NCBI RefSeq assembly: GCF_026241095.1
Contig: NZ_JAPFGB010000008.1
Span: 186,001-250,000 of the forward strand
Origin: Saccharopolyspora sp. NFXS83
GTDB taxonomy: Bacteria > Actinomycetota > Actinomycetes > Mycobacteriales > Pseudonocardiaceae
Direction of reading: 5' to 3'
Length of the DNA stretch: 64,000 bases
The notes beneath the pieces are model-generated. The model saw nothing but the letters and a program-made list of their open reading frames with translations. It was not told the origin of the DNA and did no database searches. Position numbers and translations under genes: made by a program. Below are positions 20,876 through 33,516 of this stretch, in pieces; position 1 is the stretch's first letter; each line of letters opens with the position of its first letter.

Positions 20876-22050
20876 GCCCCGCCGAGTCCGCCGCCGAAGC
20901 GTTCGGCGGCGAGCACGGGCGTGCCCCGAGCGCGGTCTGGTCGGCGCCTGGCCGGGTCAACCTGATCGGCGAGCACACCGACTACAACGACGGCTTCGTG
21001 CTGCCCATCGCCTTGCCGCACCGGATCGCGGTGGCCGCCGCGCCGCGGACCGACGGGCGGCTGTCCGTGGCCACCCTCGGGGACGACGGCGTGCTGCACC
21101 GGGCCGGGCCGACGCCGCTGGACGCGCTGTCGCCCGGTGTGCAGACCGGCTGGGCCGCTTACCCGGCCGGAGTCGCGTGGGCGCTGCGCGGGCAGGGCAT
21201 CGACGTTCCCGGCGCCGACCTGCTCATCGCCGGGGACGTGCCTGCCGGCGCCGGGCTGTCCTCCTCCCACGCGCTGGAGTGCGCCGTCGCACTGGCGCTG
21301 CTCGACCTGGCCGGTCGGCCGGCGGACGGGCCGGAAGCGGCGCCGCTGTCCGAGATCGCCCGCTGGGTGCAGATCTCGGAGAACGACTTCGTCGGAGCCC
21401 CCACCGGGCTCCTGGACCAGACCGCCTCGCTGAGCTGCACCGAGTCGCACGCGCTGTTCTTCGACGTGCGTTCCGGTGAGCTCGAGCAGATCCCGTTCGA
21501 CACCGGCGCGGTCGACCTGGAACTCCTGGTGATCGACACCCGTGCGAAGCATTCGCACAGCGAGTCCGGGTACGGCGAGCGGCGCCGCGGCTGCGAGCAC
21601 GCCGCCGAACTGCTCGGCATCAAGGCGTTGCGCGACGTGTCCGTCGCCGAGCTGGACGAAGCGCTCGCCGTGCTCCCGGAGGAATTGCGCCCGCTGGTGC
21701 GCCACGTGGTCACCGAGAACGATCGGGTGATCTCCACCGTCGCCGAGCTCGACGCCGGTGAGCTCGCCTCGATCGGGCCGCTGCTGACCGCATCCCACAT
21801 GAGCATGCGCGACGACTACCGGATCTCCTGCCTGGAGCTGGACGTCGCGGTGGACGCGGCGCTGGAAGCGGGTGCGCTGGGCGCCCGGATGACCGGCGGC
21901 GGTTTCGGCGGGTCCGCCATCGCGCTGGTCCGCGCGCAGGAGCGGGAGCAGGTCGGGCAAGCGGTGCTCAACTCCTACGACGAGCACGGGCTGACCCCGC
22001 CGCGGTTGTTCACCGCGACCCCGGCGGCCGGAGCCGGCCGAGACCGATAG
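20872..22050 (+). CDS. galK: Galactokinase
   Basis: 392 aa. GHMP kinase that phosphorylates galactose to galactose-1-phosphate (Leloir pathway). It has the galactokinase signature [20 protein letters not shown], the ATP loop [11 protein letters not shown] and the C-terminal [11 protein letters not shown]. It starts at GTG inside the end of ideR (GTGA overlap), so it is translationally coupled to the regulator. galE follows 87 bp downstream. No galT is visible in the window. Confidence 0.93.
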   Translation: MSPAESAAEAFGGEHGRAPSAVWSAPGRVNLIGEHTDYNDGFVLPIALPHRIAVAAAPRTDGRLSVATLGDDGVLHRAGPTPLDALSPGVQTGWAAYPAGVAWALRGQGIDVPGADLLIAGDVPAGAGLSSSHALECAVALALLDLAGRPADGPEAAPLSEIARWVQISENDFVGAPTGLLDQTASLSCTESHALFFDVRSGELEQIPFDTGAVDLELLVIDTRAKHSHSESGYGERRRGCEHAAELLGIKALRDVSVAELDEALAVLPEELRPLVRHVVTENDRVISTVAELDAGELASIGPLLTASHMSMRDDYRISCLELDVAVDAALEAGALGARMTGGGFGGSAIALVRAQEREQVGQAVLNSYDEHGLTPPRLFTATPAAGAGRDR

Positions 22051-22137
22051 CCTCGCCGGCTCAGCCCCGCGGTGCCGCGGGGCCGCCGAGTCAGACGTCT
22101 CTGGCGAGTTCGATGTCTCAGGAAAGGCAGAACCTCC

Positions 22138-23100
22138 GTGAAGCTCCTCGTCACCGGTGGTGCGGGATATGTGGGCAGCGTGTGCGCGGCACGCCTGCTG
22201 GAGAACGGTCACGACGTGACCGTGGTCGACGACCTCTCGACCGGGCACGCCGATGCGGTGCCGCCGGGCAGCACCTTCGTGCAGGCCGACATCGCGGAGG
22301 CCGCCGGTGATCTGCTCGCCGACGGGTACGACGGAGTGCTGCACTTCGCGGCCAAATCGCTGGTCGGCGAGTCGATGCAGGATCCGCACAAGTACTGGCA
22401 GGGCAACGTGCTCACCTCGCTGCGGCTGTTGGAGGCCGTCCGCGAGCACGGCACGCCGCGCCTGGTGTTCTCCTCCACCGCCGCCACCTACGGCGAGCCC
22501 GACACCGTGCCGATCCCGGAGACCGCCCCGGCCCGGCCCACCAACACCTACGGCGCGACGAAGCTCGCGATCGACCACGCGATCAGCTCCTACGCCACCG
22601 CCCACGGCCTGGGCGCGGTGAGCCTGCGCTACTTCAACGTGGCGGGTGCGCACGGCGCGTTCGGCGAGCGGCACACCGTCGAGACGCATCTGATCCCGAT
22701 CGTGCTGCAGGTCGCGCTGGGCCAGCGCGAGCAGGTGCAGATGTACGGCGACGACTGGCCCACCGAGGACGGCACGTGCGTCCGCGACTACATCCACGTC
22801 ACCGACCTCGCCGACGCGCACCTGCTGGCGCTGGACAACGCTCGGCCCGGTGAGCACCGGATCTACAACCTGGGCAACGGGACCGGGTTCTCGGTGCAGC
22901 AGGTGATCGAGACCTGCCGCGCGGTGACCGGCCACCCGATCCCGGCCGCGGTGGCACCGCGGCGGGCCGGCGACCCGGCGACGCTGGTGGCCGCGAGCGA
23001 CCGCGCTCGCGAAGAGCTTTCCTGGAAGCCGAAGCTGGCCGACCTGTCCGTGATCGTGCACGACGCCTGGGAATTCACCCGCGCTCGTCAGCAGGGCTGA
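22138..23100 (+). CDS. galE: UDP-glucose 4-epimerase
   Basis: 320-aa extended short-chain dehydrogenase. NAD-binding GGAGYVGS (7-14), catalytic SST (112-114) and YxxxK (Y138, K142 in NTYGATK). It interconverts UDP-glucose and UDP-galactose. GTG 22138 is chosen because the Rossmann motif begins six residues later and AGGAAAGG lies upstream. It is the last gene of the ideR-galK-galE set. Confidence 0.93.
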   Translation: MKLLVTGGAGYVGSVCAARLLENGHDVTVVDDLSTGHADAVPPGSTFVQADIAEAAGDLLADGYDGVLHFAAKSLVGESMQDPHKYWQGNVLTSLRLLEAVREHGTPRLVFSSTAATYGEPDTVPIPETAPARPTNTYGATKLAIDHAISSYATAHGLGAVSLRYFNVAGAHGAFGERHTVETHLIPIVLQVALGQREQVQMYGDDWPTEDGTCVRDYIHVTDLADAHLLALDNARPGEHRIYNLGNGTGFSVQQVIETCRAVTGHPIPAAVAPRRAGDPATLVAASDRAREELSWKPKLADLSVIVHDAWEFTRARQQG

Positions 23101-23106
23101 CCTCTC

Positions 23107-23139
23107 CCGGTGCCCGGCCGCCGAGCCGCCGGGCACCGG
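23107..23139. terminator. Hairpin after galE
   Basis: Arms 23107-23118 and 23128-23139 are a perfect 12-bp stem with a 9-nt loop between convergent genes. Confidence 0.65.
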
Positions 23140-23171
23140 AGCGGCCTCGTGGTGGTGCATCGCGGCGCCCA

Positions 23172-24263
23172 TCAGGACTCCTCCTGTTCGATCATCAGCT
23201 GGGCATCGGTCATCGCGTCCTTGGCCAACTCGGCCATCTCCTTCGGCGAGACGCCGGTGTCCAGCGCCCGGCGCAGCAGTCCGCCGAGCGCGTGTTCCGG
23301 CCGACCGGCCTCCACTCTTTCCAACGCCACGCTGGCCAGCGCGCCTTCGCCGCGCAGGTACGCGGAGAACGCCAGCAGGGCTGCCACCTCGGCGACCTCC
23401 GGTTCCGGCGCCTTGCGCACCAGGCTCAGCCAGAGCTGCTCGGCGGCGAGCGCGGACTCGCCCAGCGCCACCCCGAGGCAGAGATCGCGGACCCGGTGGT
23501 CGGACAACGCGAGCAGGATGCGGAGCTGGTCGTCCTCGGTCAGCGCCTCCCCCGCCGCGGTCCGGCGGATCCCGGCCAGCGCGATGGACACGTCGCGGTG
23601 CACGCCGACACCTGCAGGCTCCCGCTCCCTGTCCTCGGCCATCCCCGACAGCCGCGCCGACCAGCGGGCCAGCACCTGTTCGGATTCCGGCGCGACCAGC
23701 CTTTGCAACTCCTGACGGCTGTCGAAGGTGACCGAACCGGAGGCGGCCATCGCGGCACCGAGCGCGGTGCGCTTCGGATCCGGAATGCGCCCGCCGCACA
23801 CGGGATCGTCGTAGCACCGCCACGATCCGCCGGCCTCCAGACGATCGGTCCAGAGCTCGTGCAGCACCTCGATCCCGGCCTCGCCGAGCCCGTCCCGAAG
23901 CAGTGCGATCAAGTCGCGCTGCGGGGCGTCGGCGTCTTCGTCGGGTTCGGACCGATCGAGCGGCGGATCGCCCGGCGGCCCGTGCTCGGCGGTGCCGGAT
24001 CCGGTGACCACGACGATGACGCCGGTGACACCCCGCCGGATCAGCGGGCCGGTGGAGACGTATTCGACGAGCGCGCGGCGATGTTCCGGCGGCGGCAGGT
24101 CCAGCCTCAGCGTGAGACCGAACGTCGCGGTGTCCCCGGTGGTGTGCAGGCCGAGCAGCACCAGTGAATCGGCCGGGGTGAAGCCGAGCAGGTGCGGAAC
24201 GGCGGCCAGCACCTCGCCGGCGTCACCGATGCGGATGCGTGCGTTGAGCGGAGTAGCGGTCAT
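23172..24263 (-). CDS. DUF4192 protein
   Basis: 363-aa actinobacterial DUF4192 protein, with LLGFTPADSLVLLGL near residue 25, typical of the family. It has further hydrophobic strands and a long alpha-helical C-terminal half (LALSDHRVRDLCLGVALG). No signal peptide or clear membrane segment. Function unknown. It converges with galE. Confidence 0.85.
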   Translation of the reverse strand: MTATPLNARIRIGDAGEVLAAVPHLLGFTPADSLVLLGLHTTGDTATFGLTLRLDLPPPEHRRALVEYVSTGPLIRRGVTGVIVVVTGSGTAEHGPPGDPPLDRSEPDEDADAPQRDLIALLRDGLGEAGIEVLHELWTDRLEAGGSWRCYDDPVCGGRIPDPKRTALGAAMAASGSVTFDSRQELQRLVAPESEQVLARWSARLSGMAEDREREPAGVGVHRDVSIALAGIRRTAAGEALTEDDQLRILLALSDHRVRDLCLGVALGESALAAEQLWLSLVRKAPEPEVAEVAALLAFSAYLRGEGALASVALERVEAGRPEHALGGLLRRALDTGVSPKEMAELAKDAMTDAQLMIEQEES

Positions 24264-24367
24264 ACCCAGAACATCGGTGGTGCCGGGCTAGCCGCCGCAG
24301 GGTCGGTTTTCGGATCTGTGGACGAATCGATCGCCTGTGGACAACTTCGCCGCCCACCCCGGAAAAC

Positions 24368-27300
24368 TCACTTCCGAGTGACCGTGAACCCAGTGGTCCG
24401 CTTCACCCCATTGATCATCACGCTCAGTTCTCCCCGGCCGGGCCGCAGTCCGGTCAGCGCCCCGGTGGCCGGATCGAAGGCGGCGACCGAGCCCGGAGCC
24501 GCCTCGTCGGGTCGCCCGACGTGCACCGACCGGCCGCCTTCCCAGTCCGCGCTCACCGGATACCGCACCGGCACGACCCGATCGCCCTGCACCACGTCGG
24601 CCGTCACCGGCACCTCGGCCCCCGCCGCCACCGGTGGCACGGCCAGTTCGAGCCGATCGACGTGCGGACGGGTCTCCCACTGCACCGGACGCCGCCGATC
24701 GGACGGATCGATCCGCAGCAGGCTCCACCCGGTGAAACCGCCGTCTCCGGGGGCGGCTGCGGGCCGCTTTCCCGAGTTGCCGTTCACCTCGGACTGCACT
24801 CCGTCCGCAGTGGATGAGTGGAAGACGCCCGCGTGACCTGACACCAGCACGGCGGACTTCCCCGTCTCCCGCTCGAACCCAGCAAGCCACCGGGTGAGCA
24901 ACTCGGCCTCCTTCGGATCCGAGAGCTGGGACGCCTCACCTGGCCCCGGATCGTCCGGCGGGTGGTGCAGGAACACCGAGACCGAGTGGATCCGCGGATC
25001 CTCCGACGCCTCGTCCAGCGCGGACCGCAGCATCCGGACCTGGTCGAACCCACCGCCGAGCAGCGACCCCGCCGAGGAGTCCAGCAGCACCGCCCGACTG
25101 CCCGCGACGTCGGCGACCTGGTGGGTCGCGCCGAACTCGGCGGCGAACTCGCTGAGATCACCCGGCCCGGACGCCTCGTGGTTGCCCGGCACGTAGTACC
25201 AGGGCACCCGGTCGCCCACCGCCGAATCGATCACCTGGCGAGCCAGGTCGAAATCGGCCGCGGTGCCCCGATCCACCAGATCACCGTTGATCACCAACGC
25301 GTCCGGGCGGCCGGCCACCGCTTCGCGCAGCGACCGCCGCGCCAACGCCACCAGCGGGCCGTCCGGATCGTCGGCGGTGAACTGGGCGTCGCTGACCACC
25401 GCGATCCGAGCCGCTCCCGGAGCCGGCGGCAACGTCGCGTCCTGCACCACCGAGGGGTCCCGCGGTCTCGGATTCGGCGGGACCGCCACGTCGGGTGCGA
25501 CCCGCGCGGTCAGCTCGTCGAACACCAACCGCCCTGAATACTGCCGCGCCCCGTCGGGTTCGACCGCGTACAACCGTTGCCACCGCAGCGCACCGGAGGT
25601 CCCGGCGGGCAGCGGGGCCTCCACGTAGCGCCACCCCGTCCAATCCACGTTCCTCGTCAGGTCCACCGTGGTGGCGACACCGGCCGCGTCCTCGACGGTG
25701 CCGCGCAACCACGCGCCGTTGCCGTCCCCGTTCACCCACACGCCCACGCGCTGCGTTCCCGGCGGCAGCGGCAGCGCCTCATCCGCGTTGACGTAGGCGG
25801 CGCGCGTCGTGGTGCTGCCAGTGAGCGCGTAGTCCAAGGCCAGGCCGGGCGTTCCCGCGTGCCCCGGCGCCTCGCCCAACGACGTGCGCACCGATTCCGG
25901 GAAAGCGGTGGCGTTCCAGCCCGCGGGCCCGTCCAGCGGTGCCAGCGGTTCCGGCCGGGATCCGGTGGTGACGCCCAGGTGCGTGACCTGATCACCCGCT
26001 CGCGCCGTCACCGCGGAGCTCGCCGACGGCGACAGCGCCGTCACCGCGAAACCATCCCCGTCCGGCTCGATCCGCACCGCCCGCCGGTCGTACTCCAGCC
26101 GGACGTCCGCCGGTTCCACCCAGGTCGCGAAACCCTCCGCGTCATGCCCGAGCACCTGGAACCGGCCCCGCGCGCCCTCCGCGGGCAGCTCCACCCGTTC
26201 GGTGTCCGTGCTGAGCCGGACCGGTCGTCCGAGCACCGTCAGCTCCGCCGACCCCGCTGCCCCCGGCGCGCTCGCGGTGACCGTGCTCGTCCCCGGCCGC
26301 CCCGCGTGCAGGACTCCCCCGTCCACGCGGCCCCCGCCCGGCGAGACCGACCACGCCGGTTCCGCCGCCACCGGCGCCCCGCTCTCGTCGTGGCCGTGCG
26401 CGGCCAAGCGCCGGGTGAGCCCGGACAGCACCCGCGTGCCGTCGGACGGTTCGACGCGGAATCCGCGCAGCCGCCCGCTGCCCGGCGCGGTGGAGAACCC
26501 GATCCCGTTGGGCACCGGGCGCAGCTCGCCGTCCGAAGGTGAGTTGTGCACGCCCGCGGCGGCGGCACCGCGCTCCCGCGCCAGCAAAGTCGACGATCCA
26601 CCCCCGTCCAGGTTGATCGCGTCGACCGCGCCCAGCGCGCGCAGCCGCTCGGCGAGCTCCCGCTCCGTCGCGCCACGGCTGTCGACCTGCCTGCCGTCGA
26701 TCGTGACCAGCCACATCCGGGAACCGTCCGCGGAGAACCCCACGGCGGTGCGCGGGTGCAGCGCCACGTCGTCGACCTGCTGCACCTCTCCCCCGCGCAG
26801 CAGCACCTTGTTGCCCCCGACCGCCACGTCCGCGCCCTCCGTGCGGGGCCGGTAGCCGACGCCGACCCGATCCCCCGGTCGCAGCGAACCGAGTGCCTCG
26901 GCTCCGCCGCCGACCCCGAGCAAGCGCACCGCGCCGCCAGGAACGGGACCTTCCGCCGGGGAGGGACGCACTTGGGTCACCACGTCACCGGCCACCTCCA
27001 CTTCCACCACCGGTGCACGTCCGTCCACCACCGATCCTCGAGAAGCCTCGCCCCAGTACGGCGTGTAGAGACCGATGCCGTCCGGCGCGATCGTCGGCGC
27101 GTTCAAGTCTGTGATCGGAGTGACCGTGCCGTCGGCGCGGGTCAACTCGGCCGCCAGGAACACCTGCATCAGGCGCCCGGCGGCTCGGACACCACCGACC
27201 GCGGCCACTTCGTTGTGCCCGGCTGCCGGTGCGCTGAGCAGCTCACCACCCGACATCGCCGCGCCGAGCGGCGCACCGGACTCGTCGATGTCGAAGAAGT

Positions 27301-27700
27301 CCCCGTTGACCCCGGCGACGGCACCGGACAGCTGCTCGGCCAGCGGAGCACGCGCCGAGGCGGCTCCCGGACTCAGGTATTCGGGCCGCAACCCGGTACC
27401 GGCCAAGTCCGCGGTGAGCACGTCGCCGCGCAGCCAGCCTTCCGGTTCGTAGCGGTCGAACTCGGTCAACGTGAGGCCCGGGGCGAGCATCGAGGTCTCC
27501 CGCGAGATCTCGAATCCGTCCGCGACCGACGCCCGGTTCTCCTCGGGACGGACGCTGACCGGTCCCTGTTCGGCGGCCGAAGCCGCGGGGACGTCCTCCA
27601 CCGGCGGCGGCCCGAGCGGTGCGGTCATCCCCGCGGGTGCGGTCACCACACCCGCCAGCACCGCCCCGGACACCACCACGACAAGACCGCGCGACCGCAT
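24368..27700 (-). CDS. Secreted phosphodiester glycosidase / metallophosphatase fusion
   Basis: 1110 aa. A Sec signal peptide (MRSRGLVVVVSGAVLAGVV) precedes a NAGPA-type phosphodiester glycosidase domain (GDFFD at 133-137, LDGGGSS at 364-370). The middle is a beta-rich, Ig-like stretch (~390-760). A calcineurin-type metallophosphatase follows (about 760-1000): VVSDAQF in place of a D-x-H motif, INGDLVDRG, PGNHEASG, and a C-terminal GHAG. The end is again beta-rich. It probably acts outside the cell on glycan or phosphodiester-linked polymers; the substrate is unknown. ATG 27700 follows GGGGAGGG. Confidence 0.85.
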   Translation of the reverse strand: MRSRGLVVVVSGAVLAGVVTAPAGMTAPLGPPPVEDVPAASAAEQGPVSVRPEENRASVADGFEISRETSMLAPGLTLTEFDRYEPEGWLRGDVLTADLAGTGLRPEYLSPGAASARAPLAEQLSGAVAGVNGDFFDIDESGAPLGAAMSGGELLSAPAAGHNEVAAVGGVRAAGRLMQVFLAAELTRADGTVTPITDLNAPTIAPDGIGLYTPYWGEASRGSVVDGRAPVVEVEVAGDVVTQVRPSPAEGPVPGGAVRLLGVGGGAEALGSLRPGDRVGVGYRPRTEGADVAVGGNKVLLRGGEVQQVDDVALHPRTAVGFSADGSRMWLVTIDGRQVDSRGATERELAERLRALGAVDAINLDGGGSSTLLARERGAAAAGVHNSPSDGELRPVPNGIGFSTAPGSGRLRGFRVEPSDGTRVLSGLTRRLAAHGHDESGAPVAAEPAWSVSPGGGRVDGGVLHAGRPGTSTVTASAPGAAGSAELTVLGRPVRLSTDTERVELPAEGARGRFQVLGHDAEGFATWVEPADVRLEYDRRAVRIEPDGDGFAVTALSPSASSAVTARAGDQVTHLGVTTGSRPEPLAPLDGPAGWNATAFPESVRTSLGEAPGHAGTPGLALDYALTGSTTTRAAYVNADEALPLPPGTQRVGVWVNGDGNGAWLRGTVEDAAGVATTVDLTRNVDWTGWRYVEAPLPAGTSGALRWQRLYAVEPDGARQYSGRLVFDELTARVAPDVAVPPNPRPRDPSVVQDATLPPAPGAARIAVVSDAQFTADDPDGPLVALARRSLREAVAGRPDALVINGDLVDRGTAADFDLARQVIDSAVGDRVPWYYVPGNHEASGPGDLSEFAAEFGATHQVADVAGSRAVLLDSSAGSLLGGGFDQVRMLRSALDEASEDPRIHSVSVFLHHPPDDPGPGEASQLSDPKEAELLTRWLAGFERETGKSAVLVSGHAGVFHSSTADGVQSEVNGNSGKRPAAAPGDGGFTGWSLLRIDPSDRRRPVQWETRPHVDRLELAVPPVAAGAEVPVTADVVQGDRVVPVRYPVSADWEGGRSVHVGRPDEAAPGSVAAFDPATGALTGLRPGRGELSVMINGVKRTTGFTVTRK

Positions 27701-27877
27701 GAACCCTCCCCGAGTACGCCGGAGCACCAGCAGATCGCACCTGTGCTGCCGGACGCGAGCGCCGAACTGAACAACACTCGAACAGCCCATGCCGATCGAT
27801 CGGCTCCGGCGGCGAGCCGAGATCGCCGGGGGCGTCGGTACAGTCGAAGCACCACTTCCCCGCGAAGGAGTCAGGTC

Positions 27878-28192
27878 ATGCGCAGCGTTCCGCCCGCTCT
27901 GCTCTCGCCCGCGGGACTGGTCGCCGGTTTCGCCGTCACCAGGCTGCAACGACACCGCTCCTGGAGCGGACTGGTCGCGGGGGCGGGCGGCCTCGCCGCG
28001 ATGGAGAGCTGCCGACGGCGCAGCGGCGGTGGCCGGGCCCTCGTGCTCGGAGCCGCGTACGCCGGCGCGCTCGCCGGATCACACCCGCTGGCGCGGCGAA
28101 TCGGCGCGTGGCCCGCGGTGTTCACCGCGGCCGGCGGCGTCGCAGTGGCCGCGCGAGTGCTCGCTCAGGGCGGTACCGCTCCCACCGGCTGA
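27878..28192 (+). CDS. Small Gly/Ala-rich membrane protein
   Basis: 104 aa, basic, with hydrophobic stretches LLSPAGLVAGFAV, SGLVAGAGGLAAME, ALVLGAAYAGALAGS and VFTAAGGVAVAARV, so three or four short membrane segments. GAAGGAG lies 7 nt before ATG 27878. I do not recognise the family. It is divergent from the big phosphodiesterase gene, across a 177-bp gap. Confidence 0.65.
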   Translation: MRSVPPALLSPAGLVAGFAVTRLQRHRSWSGLVAGAGGLAAMESCRRRSGGGRALVLGAAYAGALAGSHPLARRIGAWPAVFTAAGGVAVAARVLAQGGTAPTG

Positions 28193-28322
28193 ACGGGAAC
28201 GTCCACCGCGATGATCTGCGGCTCCAGCGCAGGAGGGGCGACCGACCGGCGCGTACGCCCTGCGTGGCGCCTCATTAGGCTGTCTCGGTGGCTTTCCACG
28301 ATTTCACGGTGAAGGGACTCCG

Positions 28323-29603
28323 GTGACCGCTCAAGCCTCGACCATCGAAGAGCTGACCGCCCAGCGCGATCGCGCCCGCCAGGACCACGCGGCGCTGGCC
28401 GCGCGCGAGCTGAAACTGGACCTCACCAGGGGCAAGCCGTCGCCGCAGCAGCTCGACCTGTCCGGTGGCCTGCTGGAATCACCGGAAGCCGCGGTGTCCG
28501 CTGATGGCACCGACCTGCGCAACTACGGCGGCCTGCAGGGCCTGCCCGAGCTGCGGGCGATCTTCAGCGACACGTTGCAGGTGCCGGTGGAGCAGTTGCT
28601 GGCGGCGGGGAACTCCAGCCTGGAACTGATGCACGACGCCCTCGTCTTCGCGCTGCTCGGCACGCTCCCCGGCGGACAGCGCCGCTGGGTGGACGAGCCG
28701 CAGATCGCGTTCCTGTGCCCCGTTCCCGGCTACGACCGGCACTTCGCGCTGTGCGAGCGGCTGGGCATCGAGATGATCCCGGTGCCGATGACCTCGGACG
28801 GCCCGGACATGGACGTCGTGGAACGGCTCGCCGCCGAAGATCCTCGGGTGAAGGGCATCTGGTGCGTGCCCAAGTACAGCAACCCGGACGGCGCCGTCTA
28901 CTCCGAGGACACGGTGCGCCGATTGGCCGCCATGCCCACGGCCGCACCCGACTTCCGGATCTTCTGGGACAACGCGTACGCGGTGCACCACCTCGGCGAT
29001 GAGCCGGCCGCGATCGCGGACCTGCTCGGGCTCTGCTCCGAGCACGGCAACTCGGACCGGGCGTTCGTGTTCGGTTCCACCTCGAAGATCACGTTCGCGG
29101 GCAGCGGGGTCGCCTTCTTCGGCTCCTCCCCGGCGAACGTCCAGTGGTGGCTGGGCTGCACCGCCAAGCGCAGCATCGGTCCCGACAAGATCAACCAGCT
29201 GCGGCACGTGCGGTTCCTCCGCGATGCGGACGGCCTGCGCGAGCACATGCGGCAGCACGCGGCGGTGATCCGGCCCAAGTTCGAAGCGGTCGACAAGATC
29301 CTCAACGCCGAGCTGGGCGGGACCGGGCTCGCCGAGTGGACCCGCCCGGAGGGCGGCTACTTCATCACGGTGCGGGTGCCCGCGGGCTGCGCCCGCGCGG
29401 TGGTCGCCAAGGCGAAGGAGGCCGGCATCGCCCTCACCCCGGCGGGCGCGACCCACCCCGGGGGTGACGACCCGCTCGACCAGGTGATCCGCATCGCGCC
29501 GACCTACCCTGAGCAGTCGGAGCTCGAGGTGGCCATCGCCGGGTTCGCGACCTGCGTGCGGCTCGTCGGAACCGAGAAGCTGCTGGCCGAGCACCCGGGC
29601 TGA
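28323..29603 (+). CDS. Aspartate-aminotransferase-like PLP enzyme (MocR-type)
   Basis: 426-aa fold-type I aminotransferase of the MocR-like (PF12897-type) subgroup. LTRGKPSPQQLDLS near residue 34, a Y/N stretch (WDNAYAVHHL ~215) and the PLP lysine K255 in GSTSKITFAG are visible, as is the late arginine in VIRIAPTYPE. Relatives of this type (Corynebacterium AspT; the main aspartate aminotransferase of M. tuberculosis) move amino groups between aspartate and 2-oxoglutarate. GTG start with AAGGGA upstream. A terminator follows. Confidence 0.85.
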   Translation: MTAQASTIEELTAQRDRARQDHAALAARELKLDLTRGKPSPQQLDLSGGLLESPEAAVSADGTDLRNYGGLQGLPELRAIFSDTLQVPVEQLLAAGNSSLELMHDALVFALLGTLPGGQRRWVDEPQIAFLCPVPGYDRHFALCERLGIEMIPVPMTSDGPDMDVVERLAAEDPRVKGIWCVPKYSNPDGAVYSEDTVRRLAAMPTAAPDFRIFWDNAYAVHHLGDEPAAIADLLGLCSEHGNSDRAFVFGSTSKITFAGSGVAFFGSSPANVQWWLGCTAKRSIGPDKINQLRHVRFLRDADGLREHMRQHAAVIRPKFEAVDKILNAELGGTGLAEWTRPEGGYFITVRVPAGCARAVVAKAKEAGIALTPAGATHPGGDDPLDQVIRIAPTYPEQSELEVAIAGFATCVRLVGTEKLLAEHPG

Positions 29604-29625
29604 ACCGGAGAAGGACGACACGGGC

Positions 29626-29655
29626 GCGGGGGCCGATCATCTGATCGGCCCCCGC
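29626..29655. terminator. Intrinsic terminator after the aminotransferase
   Basis: Arms 29626-29639 and 29642-29655 pair over 14 bp with a tiny loop, followed by TTT. It lies between convergent genes and can serve nrdJ as well. Confidence 0.75.
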
Positions 29656-29806
29656 TTTCAGCATCGGCGCGGCACGCGGACAAGACGCGCGCAGCCGGTC
29701 ACAACAGCGGCGGGTGGCCCGGCATCAAGCCGGACCACCCGCCGCAGTGCTACTTCAGTTCAACTCGCGGAACGATCGGTGTTGCGCCGAACGCTCGTGC
29801 GCTCGA

Positions 29807-32635
<2,829 letters not shown>

Positions 32636-32756
32636 GACCTGTCCCTCTTCCCTGTTGCTCGCTCGTGCATTCCCGCCACCGTCCGGGCTCCCCGTCCGGT
32701 TCGGTCGCATCCCACCCACGTTCGCCGACCCGCGCCTCGCGTGCCGCCGCTTCGAC

Positions 32757-33242
32757 CTAGCCACCGGCGTTCTCCTCGGCCGCACGGGCGACGCCGCCCG
32801 CCGCGTCCCGGAGGTCCGCGATCTCCTTCTCGAAGTCCTCGACGGAGGAGAAGGCCCGATACACGCTGGCGAACCGCAGGTAAGCGACCTCGTCCAGTTC
32901 GCGCAGCGGCCCCAGGATCGCGAGTCCGACCTCGTGGCTGGACAACTCCGACACGCCTCGGGAACGGACCGCGTCCTCGACGCGGTGCGCGAGCTGCTGC
33001 AGCGCGTCCTCCTCCACGGGACGACCCTGGCAGGCGCGCCGCACTCCCCGGACCACCTTCTCCCGGCTGAACGCCTCGGTGACGCCGGAACGCTTGACGA
33101 CCGACAGCACGAGCTCTTCCACCGTCGTGAACCGGCGACCGCAGGCCGAACATGATCGCCTGCGCCGGATCGCCTGGCCTTCCTCGACCTCGCGCGAGTC
33201 GACCACTCGCGAATCGTCGCCTCGGCAGAACGGGCACCGCAT
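32757..33242 (-). CDS. nrdR: Transcriptional repressor NrdR
   Basis: 161-aa nucleotide-dependent repressor of ribonucleotide reductase genes. The N-terminal zinc ribbon has C3, C6, C31 and C34 ([17 protein letters not shown]). The ATP-cone follows ([19 protein letters not shown]). The C-terminal tail is Ala/Gly-rich. ATG 33242 follows GAAGGGGG. Upstream (33243-33516) is AT-richer and may hold its operator. Confidence 0.93.
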   Translation of the reverse strand: MRCPFCRGDDSRVVDSREVEEGQAIRRRRSCSACGRRFTTVEELVLSVVKRSGVTEAFSREKVVRGVRRACQGRPVEEDALQQLAHRVEDAVRSRGVSELSSHEVGLAILGPLRELDEVAYLRFASVYRAFSSVEDFEKEIADLRDAAGGVARAAEENAGG

Positions 33243-33347
33243 CGCACTCACCCCCTTCCCGGCGTCGTCGTCACCCACACCATCGCGGCAGCCGGTCGCG
33301 CTCACGGTCCGTGGACGCGTGAATACTCCGTGATCCCAACCTGTGGA

Positions 33348-33378
33348 GTAACTACACCGGCGTAACTACTAGATGTTG
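33348..33378 (-). promoter_or_regulatory. Direct repeats and NrdR-box-like site upstream of nrdR
   Basis: GTAACTAC occurs at 33348-33355 and 33362-33369, 14 bp apart. The following CTAGATGTTG (33369-33378) matches the core of the NrdR consensus CWATATATWG at 8 of 10. Flanking bases and a second box at 31-32 bp are not convincing, so this is only a candidate. On the minus strand TTAAAG-N17-TAGTTA might be a weak promoter. Confidence 0.25.
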
Positions 33379-33516
33379 TGGTCGACTTTAATCCGCCGCA
33401 GATCGGGAAGCAAACCGGCCCACCCCTCCCCGCCCGGTCGAGTGACATCGAACCGAGCGACCTGCGGAAGCCGCAGCCGACACCCCGACAGGCGGGCGAG
33501 CCGACGCCCCCGGGCG

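Noticed and set aside
20221-23823. A 1200-codon open frame on the minus strand opposite ideR, galK and galE
   Set aside because: High-GC shadow frame; no family similarity, and the opposite strand holds clear enzymes.
32636-33516. A B12 riboswitch before nrdR or nrdJ
   Set aside because: No B12-box-like sequence was found in either leader.
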